NCBI GenBank assembly: GCA_029936425.1
Contig: JAPYSU010000001.1
Coordinates: 124,001-188,000 of the forward strand
DNA length: 64,000 nt
From: Litorimonas sp.
GTDB lineage: Bacteria > Pseudomonadota > Alphaproteobacteria > Caulobacterales > Maricaulaceae
Reading direction: 5' to 3'
Position numbers and translations under genes: made by a program. Below are positions 53,901 through 61,218 of this stretch, in pieces. How positions within the stretch are numbered: the stretch's first letter is position 1; the number at the start of each line of letters is the position of its first letter. The notes beneath the pieces were generated by a model. That model ran no database searches and was not told where the DNA came from. It worked only from the letters and a program-made list of their open reading frames with translations.

Positions 53901-54515
53901 TTCAAACCCCATATAGTGCGCCAATTGCATGCAGGAGAATGTCACAGTGCAGCCTGTATAGGTAATCTTGGCCGCGTCTGTTGAAAAATCAAAACCGTCA
54001 GGATAGCTGACACGTGGCCGATGATTGTAGAAAATAGTATCATCTGCTTCTTCGAAGCAATATCCTAAATAGACCGGGAACAATTTAGTTGGACCCTTGA
54101 ACTTCTTGATTGCCTCCAATCTGTCTTCTGCCACCAGATGATCTTCAACAACATAATAGGTTGGCGTCCAGCTAAGCTCATCCGATTTTAGGAAAAACCC
54201 GTTGACCGCAAAAGTGACCTCGTCTTTTAATAGCTCTAGGTTTGTATCGTTTAGGCTGGGCCCGTTACCTATAATAAAACACCGTTTCGATCCTTTATGT
54301 TTCTTTCGCAATTCCTTGAGTTTTGGGCGGTAGACAGAGTCCAGAGTGTTTTTATAAATATGATCTACACGTTTAACGCCTTCAAGCCGCTTTTCCAGCG
54401 GCATCCGCTCTGTCGGCAGGAATATCGGAGCCTTGGAGGGGAGTTTATTGAGAGCCTCTTCATATAAGGCCTCGAGTTCGCTGACACCCAATTCCTTAGC
54501 GGTTTTTTCAGACAT
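47946..54515 (-). CDS. Giant multidomain glycan protein: DUF115-GT-DUF115-FkbM-TM-coiled coil-methyltransferase
   Basis: 2189 residues in one open frame. Order: DUF115 (MptE/Maf-like) domain 1 with 'CFIIGNGPSLND' (about 79-90) to about 310; a GT-B-like glycosyltransferase (about 322-690; 'MPECLASGVPILAHGP' near 602); a second DUF115 domain ('IILGNGPSLKGFDF' at 704; to about 925); an FkbM methyltransferase ('MVDVGAHYGGSARPF' at 985; 'DFLKIDVEGYDFGVLKG' near 1088); a Pro/Gln linker; two adjacent membrane helices (about 1296-1350); a coiled coil (about 1352-1940) with four 34-residue repeats; and a SAM methyltransferase ('VLEIGVLFGVG' at 2018; 'LIIDGDHSYAGVKADF' near 2110). DUF115 domains in Maf proteins transfer CMP-nonulosonic acids to flagellin. 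I infer a membrane-tethered enzyme that builds and methylates a surface glycan. It is transcribed alone, against its neighbours. Confidence 0.85.
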   Translation of the reverse strand: MSEKTAKELGVSELEALYEEALNKLPSKAPIFLPTERMPLEKRLEGVKRVDHIYKNTLDSVYRPKLKELRKKHKGSKRCFIIGNGPSLNDTNLELLKDEVTFAVNGFFLKSDELSWTPTYYVVEDHLVAEDRLEAIKKFKGPTKLFPVYLGYCFEEADDTIFYNHRPRVSYPDGFDFSTDAAKITYTGCTVTFSCMQLAHYMGFEEIYLIGVDASYEIPDDVDDSDEYNVGVLDMKSDDPNHFHPDYFGKGFRWHDPQVHKMIEAYKEARKITDLSGRRIYNATVGGKLEVFDRVSFDSLFTEPTPSTPFQQNSASYPNQYPRVLIFDITLLGNGTATGEVKKNLFQDWPKERIGQFFSTGREKIGWSSNGEKILDKLSQEKAVDIAESFKADVILYRPVADNLELHKAAMRTIKQLRLPFVTWYMDDWPERYKRENPERFNLFDDDLHYLINHSVRALVIGDMMQDAYEKRYGRKFIPLANGVHETDWPEPEIEEITGRPFKVRYAGSLAENMTLDSLLRVAEAIEKLSNEYEVIFEIKTMQLWYDLTKSKFKKFKKTTFLVQNLTDEEYKTWIREADTLVIAYNFDSKSKIYTQYSVANKMPECLASGVPILAHGPKDVATLDLLERYGCAQFAHVPQASKVAEEIEKLISSPTLRKRLSQKGRRVAFDNHNLVDLKAELKDILGESCMPHTSNRPINLLPAIILGNGPSLKGFDFSNFEGKAVFGMNAAYRYWDKINWYPDYYSCLDLVLGLSHKEEIKRLIENSHEYGIKKFLLRDNLIQQMGPIKNGDRVVNFDIIQPHSHLLSAPTISTGSHTAGWAAMLGYKHIYLMGIDCNYVEIVDGAVKGKNGTELIIQEEKSNPNYFFDGYQKKGDLYNVPNPGKDVHLQSWQEISEAIAFTPSTIVNANLKSKVDIFDFCKFEDIRSDGSTQLIPKEKALKTTEHKVEFPNKISDLRYPREAKAGFDETYLIFKIVEENDPGIMVDVGAHYGGSARPFAKNGWSVFCQEPDPKNRAHLVRSLGKNKLVKIDPRAVGEIPETGRVFYSSDESTGISGMLAFRETHEQSATVDVTTVAEIIKEQDISHIDFLKIDVEGYDFGVLKGVPWDDMKPDIIECEFEDAKTKHLGHSWTDICDYLVNRGYTVYLSEWHPIIRYGIPHDWAALKRYPCELEDINAWGNLLAFKNDPGEKILCENLEKVLSLRNKEFTGKAPPVTIETQTENDVVSNSAAQAPNSTQKTQVKKPVVSQPAKLAPSDLAALPKDRFADRLRRRSPALFRIAQACKWGLIFLKRHLVSAIFGLFLLTALIAAPFFFSVLTPFAWVFWAAAAIIILAMTAVLGASFANMMANRIADRERLERRNLRAEVLRTVDSVQNSQNQRNTALLNRLSDEISDRKRFENDMKSSSLAQQKQVENKIETTRRNTLKELNSSLNVSLKELEKTNSEAQDAAIGELRNHIQSLESALRKKLSQTENVIASSQADSEKRLDRMAQEFKKRLQEGLENLQKDITDDHRAASEKRLEEVTQEFKKRLQEGLENLQKDITDNQEAASEKRLDEVTQEFKKRLQEGLVSLQKNITDNQEAASEKRLGEITQEFKGRLQEGLESLQKDITDDQKESIGELENRFGILEETLKNQLEDRDKKIEELWNTLKEEIKAASSKDVETKLESLASSMNKEIASIKEKSTAANKETAGSLEKVSLRLKSLDSKIDDEANKDITKTIKSVVSKEIEQESKRNSTTFMMAQEQLEERLEKRFSETQSLIEKAQAELAQNETKLQKLDNQNDEARQNLENEISQSKEQIDNLQTMLSTATETIRSMEGQNETLQSELKGQFVEALARIDKANKSSQNAHSQITDLEKKLQETQQQVMTETSALQMLEGQSKKLKEDMNTQLDDALSKLNATDESAKTAHSQITSLEEKLQETRRQIRAEQEKQNENTPVKFQHFNRILSKNHIQVLEEKWLKPLNLTESEKSIAYSANRIVSLEDRMKGRLATSLENAVLRTLVAKSVNGKSLKVLEIGVLFGVGLAMIYDRTVDTFDNVHLTAIDPFEGYYGGNALDIITNERITENVFLDNMAAARIPRDNLTLHKGFSTDDDIIKAASKDQYDILIIDGDHSYAGVKADFVNYAPFVKRGGYILIDDDSAPEWPEITEYVDEELLPRQDITLVGRSWRTAVFRVVKKIKE
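49653..50060 (-). repeat. Four 102-bp tandem repeats inside the giant gene
   Basis: The start of each unit is marked by the same AGACGTTT(C/T)TCGGA motif at 49741, 49843, 49945 and 50047, exactly 102 bases apart. Each encodes 34 residues of the type 'SEKRLEEVTQEFKKRLQEGL' plus 'ENLQKDITDNQEAA'. The units differ by a few bases each, so they arose by duplication and keep coiled-coil heptad register approximately. Confidence 0.9.
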
Positions 54516-54869
54516 CGCTTATTCCCTCTCTTCAGTCAGAGTGTGTCTAGCACGGCAGTTAACTGTGAAAAGATGTTAATTCAGATTCTGAATGAAAACT
54601 CTTGGAAATTGAACTGAATATCATACATTTTGGGTAGTTTTTTCGATAGGCCAGTCGATTGAAGAAAGACAGCGACGCATGTCTATGTAAATGCCTCTGC
54701 TGATATTGACAGACCGAGTGGTTTAAGTTGTAAAGTATATTCGTCCAAATTATAGGTGCCGAGTATTTACTAACTTGCTTCAGGGTGTGGAATTAGATAT
54801 CGAATTTGTGATAATATCGATTAGTTCACTCTGAATACCATAGTTTCCATTTAAGCCAGAATCGAACAC
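54516..54869. other. AT-rich intergenic region between divergent glycan genes
   Basis: 354 bases, no convincing ORF. It must carry the promoters of the giant gene (minus) and the methyltransferase (plus). GANTC sites are at 54584 (GATTC) and near 54861 (GAATC). TTAA half-sites occur at 54560 and 54576 but not at CtrA spacing. No clear -35/-10 pair or hairpin is seen. Confidence 0.5.
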
Positions 54870-55622
54870 ATGCTAAAATTTGTCACGAAAAAAATGTATA
54901 TGGATGCTGTTAATAATGGCGCAGAAAAAAATTTAAGGAAAGGAGTTTTTCCTTGGCACCTGAAATCTGTTCAGGATGCAATAATAATGAATATTATTAA
55001 GGATTGCAAAGGGATGTTGATAGGTGAGGTTGGCGGCGGCGACACTCGAATTCTCCCTGCACTGGCGAAATTAAATAAAGTATACAATATAGAAAAATTT
55101 CAAGGGGCAGACGGGGGGCCTGATAACGAGCTTACTTTCAAAGATGTAAATAACATTCAGTGCTGGGTCGGTGATTCTAAGGGTCAAATTAGAGACTCTT
55201 TTTTTGATATCCTTTTTTCAGTGTCAGTTGTAGAGCACGTTCCAACTAATGCTTTGAGCGGCTTCATTGAGGATTGCGCACGTATTCTCAAGCCTGGAGG
55301 GCAAATGTTTCATGCTGTTGATCTTTATCTTACCCAACCGGATTATAAATTTAATGGTGTGCATTACACACATGTTGGACATACCAAAATTCAAGCCTAT
55401 CAGGAGGCTTTTAAGAGTGGGCTTTTTGAACCACTGGGAAAGATTGAAATTAATAATAAAGAAGATTTAGAATTTAAGCCGCAATATATATCTAATCCTG
55501 ATAATATAATGACTCAATGGAACAAAGTCGCTCCTAAATTAGCTGACTTAAGAGACAACGCGCAATCTGTTACTTTATTATGGGCCGGTAGAAAGCCAAG
55601 TGAAATGCAATATCTAAAATAG
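54870..55622 (+). CDS. SAM-dependent methyltransferase (class I)
   Basis: 250 residues, strongly AT-rich. The SAM site is 'GMLIGEVGGGDTRILPALA' and the post-motif 'FFDILFSVSVVEHVPTNAL', with 'ARILKPGGQMFHAVDLYL' following. This is the Methyltransf_11 pattern. It probably O- or N-methylates a sugar or caps a glycan in the adjoining region; a capping methyltransferase beside an ABC glycan exporter is a known arrangement (as with WbdD), but the kinase part of WbdD is absent. Confidence 0.82.
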   Translation: MLKFVTKKMYMDAVNNGAEKNLRKGVFPWHLKSVQDAIIMNIIKDCKGMLIGEVGGGDTRILPALAKLNKVYNIEKFQGADGGPDNELTFKDVNNIQCWVGDSKGQIRDSFFDILFSVSVVEHVPTNALSGFIEDCARILKPGGQMFHAVDLYLTQPDYKFNGVHYTHVGHTKIQAYQEAFKSGLFEPLGKIEINNKEDLEFKPQYISNPDNIMTQWNKVAPKLADLRDNAQSVTLLWAGRKPSEMQYLK

Positions 55623-55770
55623 ATATCGAAGTAAGGTCATATCTCAATAAAATTGTATGTTAAGTGTTGCTAGCGCGTGACGATATTGTAGGGAGTTAAT
55701 GAACATCGCTTTTTCCAGTAAATTTAAGAAAGCCTTAAGATAAATACATTTTGTGTTTTGAGGACACGAT

Positions 55771-56655
55771 GTGATCTTGCTTAGGAAACCTAATAGGCTC
55801 ATGAGAAAACAAACTTCCCAGTCTTTCAGTATTATCTCTCCAAAACAGCGGGTAAGTGACTCGGCGTTAACCGCTATCGGTCGTCTCGTGAATGAGATTA
55901 AAGAGAATAGTGAGCAAATCTGGACAGTTTATCGTCAAAATTTTCGGAATTCATATCATGGGACCGCTATGGGAGTTCTGTGGAATTTTATTTTACCGCT
56001 TGTTCCGATTACCGTTTATCTGTTTTTGACTAAAATCCGGGTTTTTCCGACATTTGATGGCGTCTCCGGCGCAACCTTTTTGACGTTCGGCGTGACTATC
56101 TGGTTCATATTTGTTGGCTTTGTACAATTGCCTATCAACACCGTTTCGTCGCGTAGTGATGAAGCCATGAAAACAGCCTTGCCCCTGTCAGCGTCAATAG
56201 TTTCCGCTTTTGCAACACTTATTTTTGAAACGATAATTAGGCTTTGCCTTGTTATCGCCATTGTGATCTGGACGCAGAGCTGGCCGACTCTTACTTCTCC
56301 ATTATTATTTTTAATTTTTCTTCCTGCGTTTCTATTATTTTTTGGGGCTGGTTTAATTTTAAGCGTTCTGAATGTGGTTTATAAAGATATTTCGCGTGTC
56401 ACAACTATATTGCTGACTTACGGCCTTTTCGTCTCGGGCGTCATTTTTCCTATGGGAGAATCCGGGATCGCCTTGATCAATGCCCGGTTTAACCCGTTCG
56501 CCGTCTTCGTAAACGCCAGCCGCGAAATCGTTTTTACCGGCCAACTCGATAATTACATTCCCTTGGCCGTTTGGTCGGGTATTGGAGTCATTATTTTTGT
56601 GGTCGGAGCACGCCTCTTTTATGTCATGGAATATCGGATCAGAGGGCTGACCTGA
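55771..56655 (+). CDS. wzm: ABC-2 glycan export permease (Wzm-type)
   Basis: 294 residues from GTG 55771; ATG 55801 is an alternative. Six helices with the ABC-2 pattern: 'NSYHGTAMGVLWNFILPLVP', 'ATFLTFGVTIWFIFVGFV', 'KTALPLSASIVSAFATLIFE' and 'FFGAGLILSVLNVVYKDIS'. It forms the channel through which an undecaprenyl-linked polysaccharide crosses the inner membrane. It overlaps the ATPase gene start by one base (TGATG). Confidence 0.85.
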   Translation: MILLRKPNRLMRKQTSQSFSIISPKQRVSDSALTAIGRLVNEIKENSEQIWTVYRQNFRNSYHGTAMGVLWNFILPLVPITVYLFLTKIRVFPTFDGVSGATFLTFGVTIWFIFVGFVQLPINTVSSRSDEAMKTALPLSASIVSAFATLIFETIIRLCLVIAIVIWTQSWPTLTSPLLFLIFLPAFLLFFGAGLILSVLNVVYKDISRVTTILLTYGLFVSGVIFPMGESGIALINARFNPFAVFVNASREIVFTGQLDNYIPLAVWSGIGVIIFVVGARLFYVMEYRIRGLT

Positions 56656-57899
56656 TGATGAAATCCCATGATACAATTTTAGAAGTAGAAAAGCTTTCAA
56701 AGCTCTATTCACGCAATCAAGGGTCTAGCCGTCAAAGAATGTCAGGGGCTATTTTTCGTACTTTGATCAAACGCCCGCCCAAAATTCCCAGCCAATTAAA
56801 GCCAGGAGAATTTTGGAGCCTGAGAGACATTAACTTCAGCTTGAAGCGGGGAGAGGCTATAGGGGTAATTGGGCTGAACGGCGCAGGTAAGTCCACTCTA
56901 CTTCGTATTTTATCTGGCCAAATTTTACCGGACGCTGGCGAAGCGCGAATCCAAGGCCAAACGGCTGCCATGATAGACCTCACAGCTGGTTTTAGTGCAA
57001 ATGCAAGTGGACGCCGGAATATTACGCTACGGGGAACTGCACTGGGTCGCAGCACAGAGGAAATAGAGGCCACGATACAAGACGTAATTGACTTTTCAGA
57101 ACTCGGGGAGGCTATTGACGCCCCTTTCGCAACTTACAGCTCGGGTATGCGAATGAGGCTAGCTTTTTCAATCATGATGGTGTCCGAACCTGATTTGCTG
57201 TTCATTGATGAAATTCTATCTGTTGGAGATTTTCGATTTAAGCAGAAATGCCTTCAACGTATTAGGGATATTCGCGAACGGGTAGCTTTCGTCTTAGTGT
57301 CCCACTCCATGGCAAACATTAAGCTTTTCTGCACTAAAGCAATGGTCTTACATCAAGGAGAAATGGTTTATTTAGGGGACCCTGAGGAAGCCATTGAGCA
57401 ATATCAAGAATTGGAGTCGCCTGAAGCCAACACATATGAAAAGCGCATTCAGACAATTCTCAAACCACAATTCCGCAATAATGAATCCCTTGAACATGTC
57501 CGCCATTATTGGTGTGACGAGAAAGGAAATGAGATCGATCAAATCAAAAGCGGAGAAATGCTTTATTTCAAAACAGAAATCACTTTGAATTACGCACCTC
57601 GGAACCTGGTGTTAGGGGTGCCGGTTTGGCAGGATGATGGTAAATATGTGACAGGATTTTCAACGGAATTTGAAAAAAAGAAATTTGATATTCAAGCGGG
57701 GGTAAAAACCGAATTTATTTTGGAGGTACCTAACTTACCCTTTAATCCAGGAGAGTATGTATCTAATTTTGCTGTTTCGGACGGACCTGAGTTTCTATAT
57801 CGCGGGGAAAATCCGACACTGACCGTCTTGCCTGTCAGAGATCGTGTTTGGGGGGTCGTGACCATTCCTCATTCCTGGAAGTCTGTTGAACGCCTGTAA
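56655..57899 (+). CDS. wzt: ABC glycan exporter ATP-binding subunit with C-terminal domain (Wzt-type)
   Basis: 414 residues from ATG 56655; the frame is open upstream to 56571 but inside the permease gene. ATPase motifs: Walker A 'GLNGAGKST' (73-81), signature 'YSSGMRMRLA' (161-170), Walker B 'LLFIDE' (181-186). Residues from about 265 form a beta-rich C-terminal domain like the Wzt carbohydrate-binding domain, which recognises a modified glycan end in O9a-type export. That fits the nearby methyltransferases, which could supply the cap. Confidence 0.88.
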   Translation: MMKSHDTILEVEKLSKLYSRNQGSSRQRMSGAIFRTLIKRPPKIPSQLKPGEFWSLRDINFSLKRGEAIGVIGLNGAGKSTLLRILSGQILPDAGEARIQGQTAAMIDLTAGFSANASGRRNITLRGTALGRSTEEIEATIQDVIDFSELGEAIDAPFATYSSGMRMRLAFSIMMVSEPDLLFIDEILSVGDFRFKQKCLQRIRDIRERVAFVLVSHSMANIKLFCTKAMVLHQGEMVYLGDPEEAIEQYQELESPEANTYEKRIQTILKPQFRNNESLEHVRHYWCDEKGNEIDQIKSGEMLYFKTEITLNYAPRNLVLGVPVWQDDGKYVTGFSTEFEKKKFDIQAGVKTEFILEVPNLPFNPGEYVSNFAVSDGPEFLYRGENPTLTVLPVRDRVWGVVTIPHSWKSVERL

Positions 57900-57953
57900 G
57901 GTTACTACTGCTTGCAGCAAAATTGAATCTGTAGACAGAGGGCATGAGCAAAT

Positions 57954-58919
57954 TCAAGATTTCCTCAAATCTTCAACATTTTCTAAAAACCACTGATAAG
58001 CATGACGTAGGCCTTCTTCCAAGCGGTATTGAGGGCTCCAGCCCATATTGGACAGTTTTGAGTTATCCATCATCTTCTTTGGCGGGCCATCGGGTTTGGT
58101 GAGATCGTGGATAATCTCGCCTTCATAGCCCACTACCTTCATAATAGTTTCTGTTAATTCCAAAATAGACACGTCGTCACCGGCGCCGACATTGATGTGT
58201 TCATCTTGTGAATAGTGTTTCATCAGAAACACCAGACCGTCTGCGCAGTCATCGGCGTGCATAAACTCGCGATAGATTTTGCCGGTGCCCCAGATTTCTA
58301 TTGTCGGTTCATTATTTATTTTTGCGTTATGGACCTTTTGAATTATCGCCGGAATGACGTGGGAATTTTCCATGTGAAAATTATCATTCGGGCCGTACAG
58401 ATTTGTCGGCATGGCAGAGATAAAGTCGCAACCATATTGAGCGCGATAGGCCTGCGCCGTCATAATCCCGGAAATTTTAGCGATGGCATACCATTGATTT
58501 GTCGGCTCCAGAGGGCCCGTTAATAGCGAGTTTTCCTTAATGGGCTGAGTCGCCATTTTAGGATAAATACAGGAAGAGCCAAGGAAGAGAAGTTTTTCAA
58601 CCGCGTTTTCATAAGCAACCTGAATTACATTCGCCGCTATCATTGTATTGAGATAAATGAAATCCGCTGGGAATCTATTATTGGCATGAATGCCACCGAC
58701 TTTTGCGGCGGCAAGGAAAATGGCGTCTGGTTTATTTTGGGACACCCATGTTTGAACGGAAGCTTGATCGACTAAATCGACTTCAGTCCTCTCTGTTGTC
58801 AGAATGTCTACATTCTCTTCATTTTGAAGGCGCCGCACAATGGCCGAACCGACCATTCCATTATGTCCGCAAACCCATACCCGTTTACCGGATAGCGAAT
58901 AAGGTAGGGAATTAATCAT
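57954..58919 (-). CDS. fcl: GDP-L-fucose synthase
   Basis: 321 residues, extended SDR. 'VWVCGHNGMVGSAIVRRL' is the NADP loop; catalytic Ser in 'LFLGSSCIYP' and Tyr-x3-Lys in 'YAIAKI'. It epimerises and reduces GDP-4-keto-6-deoxymannose to GDP-L-fucose. It overlaps the gmd stop by eight bases in an operon with gmd. Confidence 0.95.
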   Translation of the reverse strand: MINSLPYSLSGKRVWVCGHNGMVGSAIVRRLQNEENVDILTTERTEVDLVDQASVQTWVSQNKPDAIFLAAAKVGGIHANNRFPADFIYLNTMIAANVIQVAYENAVEKLLFLGSSCIYPKMATQPIKENSLLTGPLEPTNQWYAIAKISGIMTAQAYRAQYGCDFISAMPTNLYGPNDNFHMENSHVIPAIIQKVHNAKINNEPTIEIWGTGKIYREFMHADDCADGLVFLMKHYSQDEHINVGAGDDVSILELTETIMKVVGYEGEIIHDLTKPDGPPKKMMDNSKLSNMGWSPQYRLEEGLRHAYQWFLENVEDLRKS

Positions 58920-59979
58920 GTCGCTGATACCGATTCTCTTCAGCTTCGATGACTTTCAAATCACTTTCAACCATATCGGTGACAAGTTCTTTAAACTCAA
59001 TAGTATGAGACCAGCCAAGCTTCTCTTTTGCTTTTGACGGGTCAGAGAGAAGTAAGTCCACTTCGGTTGGGCGGAAATAACGGGCGTCGATACGGACGAG
59101 GATATCTCCGGTTTCTGCATTTTTGCCCACCTCGTGAATGCCTTCACCCTCCCAGACGATTTTTACATTTATGTGGGCAAAGGCGAGTTCGACGAATTCT
59201 CTTACGGAATGTGTCTCGCCTGTGCCTAAGACGTAATCATCCGCCTTGTCCTGTTGTAAAATACGCCACATGCCTTCGACATAATCCCGCGCATGACCCC
59301 AGTCCCGCTTGGCATCAAGGTTTCCGAGATAGATCACATCCTGCAGCTTGTGATGAATGGCGGCGACGGCTCGCGTGATTTTGCGTGTGACAAAGGTTTC
59401 ACCGCGCAGCGGGCTTTCATGGTTAAACAAAATGCCGTTAGAGGCGTGTATGCCGTAAGCTTCCCGGTAATTGACCGTAATCCAGTAGGCATAGAGTTTC
59501 GCCGCGGCATAGGGACTGCGGGGGTAAAACGGCGTCGTTTCAGATTGAGGGGTCTCAACGACTTTTCCGTAAAGCTCGGAGGTCGAGGCCTGATAAAAGC
59601 GCGTCGATTGTTCCATGCCCAAAATTCGTATCGCTTCCAGAAAACGCAGGACACCGACAGCGTCAGAATTGGCCGTATATTCAGGCGTTTCGAAGCTAAC
59701 CTGAACATGAGACTGAGCGCCCAGGTTATAGATCTCGTCCGGTTTGGTTTCCTGAACGATACGAATAATATTTGTCGAGTCCGTCAGGTCTCCATAATGC
59801 AAAAAGAAACGGGCATCGGGGTCGTGAGGATCAACATAAAGGTGGTCGATTCGGGCGGTGTTGAACGAAGAGGAACGTCTTTTAATGCCGTGAACAATAT
59901 AGCCTTTATTCAATAAAAGCTCGGCCAGATAGGCACCGTCTTGTCCTGTGACACCAGAAATCAGGGCTGTTTTTGTCAT
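58912..59979 (-). CDS. gmd: GDP-mannose 4,6-dehydratase
   Basis: 355 residues. 'GVTGQDGAYLAELLL' is the NADP loop; catalytic Thr/Glu in 'YQASTSELYGKV' and Tyr-x3-Lys in 'SPYAAAKLYAYW'. It converts GDP-mannose to GDP-4-keto-6-deoxymannose, the substrate of fcl. It is divergent from manC, which makes the GDP-mannose. The three together supply GDP-fucose for the glycan in this region. Confidence 0.96.
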   Translation of the reverse strand: MTKTALISGVTGQDGAYLAELLLNKGYIVHGIKRRSSSFNTARIDHLYVDPHDPDARFFLHYGDLTDSTNIIRIVQETKPDEIYNLGAQSHVQVSFETPEYTANSDAVGVLRFLEAIRILGMEQSTRFYQASTSELYGKVVETPQSETTPFYPRSPYAAAKLYAYWITVNYREAYGIHASNGILFNHESPLRGETFVTRKITRAVAAIHHKLQDVIYLGNLDAKRDWGHARDYVEGMWRILQQDKADDYVLGTGETHSVREFVELAFAHINVKIVWEGEGIHEVGKNAETGDILVRIDARYFRPTEVDLLLSDPSKAKEKLGWSHTIEFKELVTDMVESDLKVIEAEENRYQRHD

Positions 59980-60137
59980 TTTTATAACTTTTTAAATCTT
60001 GTTTGCGCCTATCCCCAATGTCTCAGGCCTCTAATATGGGGGGGCATTGAATGCAAGACTCCTTTTGCCTTGCGAGTCAGGCTTGCCGTTACTATGCAGG
60101 AAGAGATCAAATATTGGGCGCAATCGGATTTATTTTT

Positions 60138-61187
60138 ATGGCGATCACTCCAGTAATTATGTCAGGCGGCGCCGGCAGCCGTCTCTGGCCACTCTCTAAT
60201 GAAGAGAGACCGAAGCAGTTTCTTCCGCTTATCGGTCCGCAAACAATGCTGGAAGAGACTATAGACCGGCTGAAAACCGACTTATTTGAGCCTATAACGG
60301 TTTTGCTGGCCGGCACGTCCCAAGCCGACCTTATCCGGCAACAAATGTCCGCAGAAAACTATATGATTATTGGGGAGCCGTGCAGAAGGAACACGGCCGC
60401 CGCAGCGGTTGCCGCCGCCCTGTATGTCAAAGAAAAGAGCCCGGATGATGACCTTCTGCTTTTGGCGCCTGCCGATCACGTGATTACATTTCCGGGAGCG
60501 TTTCATAAAGCTGTCGAGAAAGCGAGCGAGGCGGCCCGCAACGGTTATATCGTCACTTTCGGCATTTATCCCGAGAGCCCGGAGACAGGATATGGCTACA
60601 TAAAACGCTCAGAAAGCATTTCCGAAGGCGTTTTTAAAGTTGAGGATTTCAAGGAAAAGCCAGATGAAAAAACGGCTAGGGAGTATTGCGATAGCGGCGA
60701 GTTTGACTGGAACTCCGGGATTTTCCTCTTCTCAGCAGGGAAGTTCCTTCAGGAAGTAGCGCGTTTTGAACCTAAAATACTCGAAGCCGTGCAAGAGGCC
60801 TATAACAAGGCGGTTAGGGCTGGAAATTTGATTGCACTTGATGAAGAGGCTTTTGAGCACGCTCCGTCCAATTCCATCGACTATGCGGTCATGGAGCGCA
60901 CGGATAAGGCCGCAGTCGTTCCGTGTAATATCGGTTGGAGCGATTTAGGAAGCTACCGCTCATTATTTGATGTCCGCCAAAAGCTTGAAGTTTCTTGTCA
61001 TCCCGAAAAAACCCAACTTTTAGACGCAAAAGACTGTCTCGTCATGTCTGACGGTCCTCAGGTCAATATTGTCGGGTTAGAGAATGTCGGCGTTATTGTG
61101 GAAGGAGGCCGCGTCCTTGTCCTCAATTTAGACGACTCTCAGAAGGTCAAAGACATCGCCGAATTTCATAAAAAACACCCGGACTAA
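60138..61187 (+). CDS. manC: Mannose-1-phosphate guanylyltransferase, short form
   Basis: 349 residues from ATG 60138; the frame is open to 60051 but the family begins at 'PVIMSGGAGSRLWPLS'. The full nucleotidyltransferase domain is present ('EERPKQFLPLIG', 'FKEKPDEKTA', 'FDWNSGIFLFSAGKFLQEV'). The C-terminal phosphomannose-isomerase cupin of long ManC/AlgA proteins is absent. It makes GDP-mannose from mannose-1-phosphate and GTP. A terminator hairpin overlaps its stop codon. Confidence 0.93.
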   Translation: MAITPVIMSGGAGSRLWPLSNEERPKQFLPLIGPQTMLEETIDRLKTDLFEPITVLLAGTSQADLIRQQMSAENYMIIGEPCRRNTAAAAVAAALYVKEKSPDDDLLLLAPADHVITFPGAFHKAVEKASEAARNGYIVTFGIYPESPETGYGYIKRSESISEGVFKVEDFKEKPDEKTAREYCDSGEFDWNSGIFLFSAGKFLQEVARFEPKILEAVQEAYNKAVRAGNLIALDEEAFEHAPSNSIDYAVMERTDKAAVVPCNIGWSDLGSYRSLFDVRQKLEVSCHPEKTQLLDAKDCLVMSDGPQVNIVGLENVGVIVEGGRVLVLNLDDSQKVKDIAEFHKKHPD

Positions 61188-61199
61188 GCCGGGCTTTTC
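61178..61199 (+). terminator. Terminator at the end of manC
   Basis: CCCGG (61178-61182) and CCGGG (61189-61193) pair around the TAA stop codon in the loop, followed by CTTTTC. It is short, so moderate strength. Confidence 0.6.
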
Positions 61200-61218
61200 A
61201 AAATCTTTAGCGCTGAAA

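Noticed and set aside
54516..54869. CtrA boxes in the divergent glycan promoter region
   Set aside because: TTAA half-sites are present but not spaced by seven bases.
59293..59916. 207-codon plus-strand ORF opposite gmd
   Set aside because: Antisense shadow of gmd, whose catalytic motifs are complete on the minus strand.
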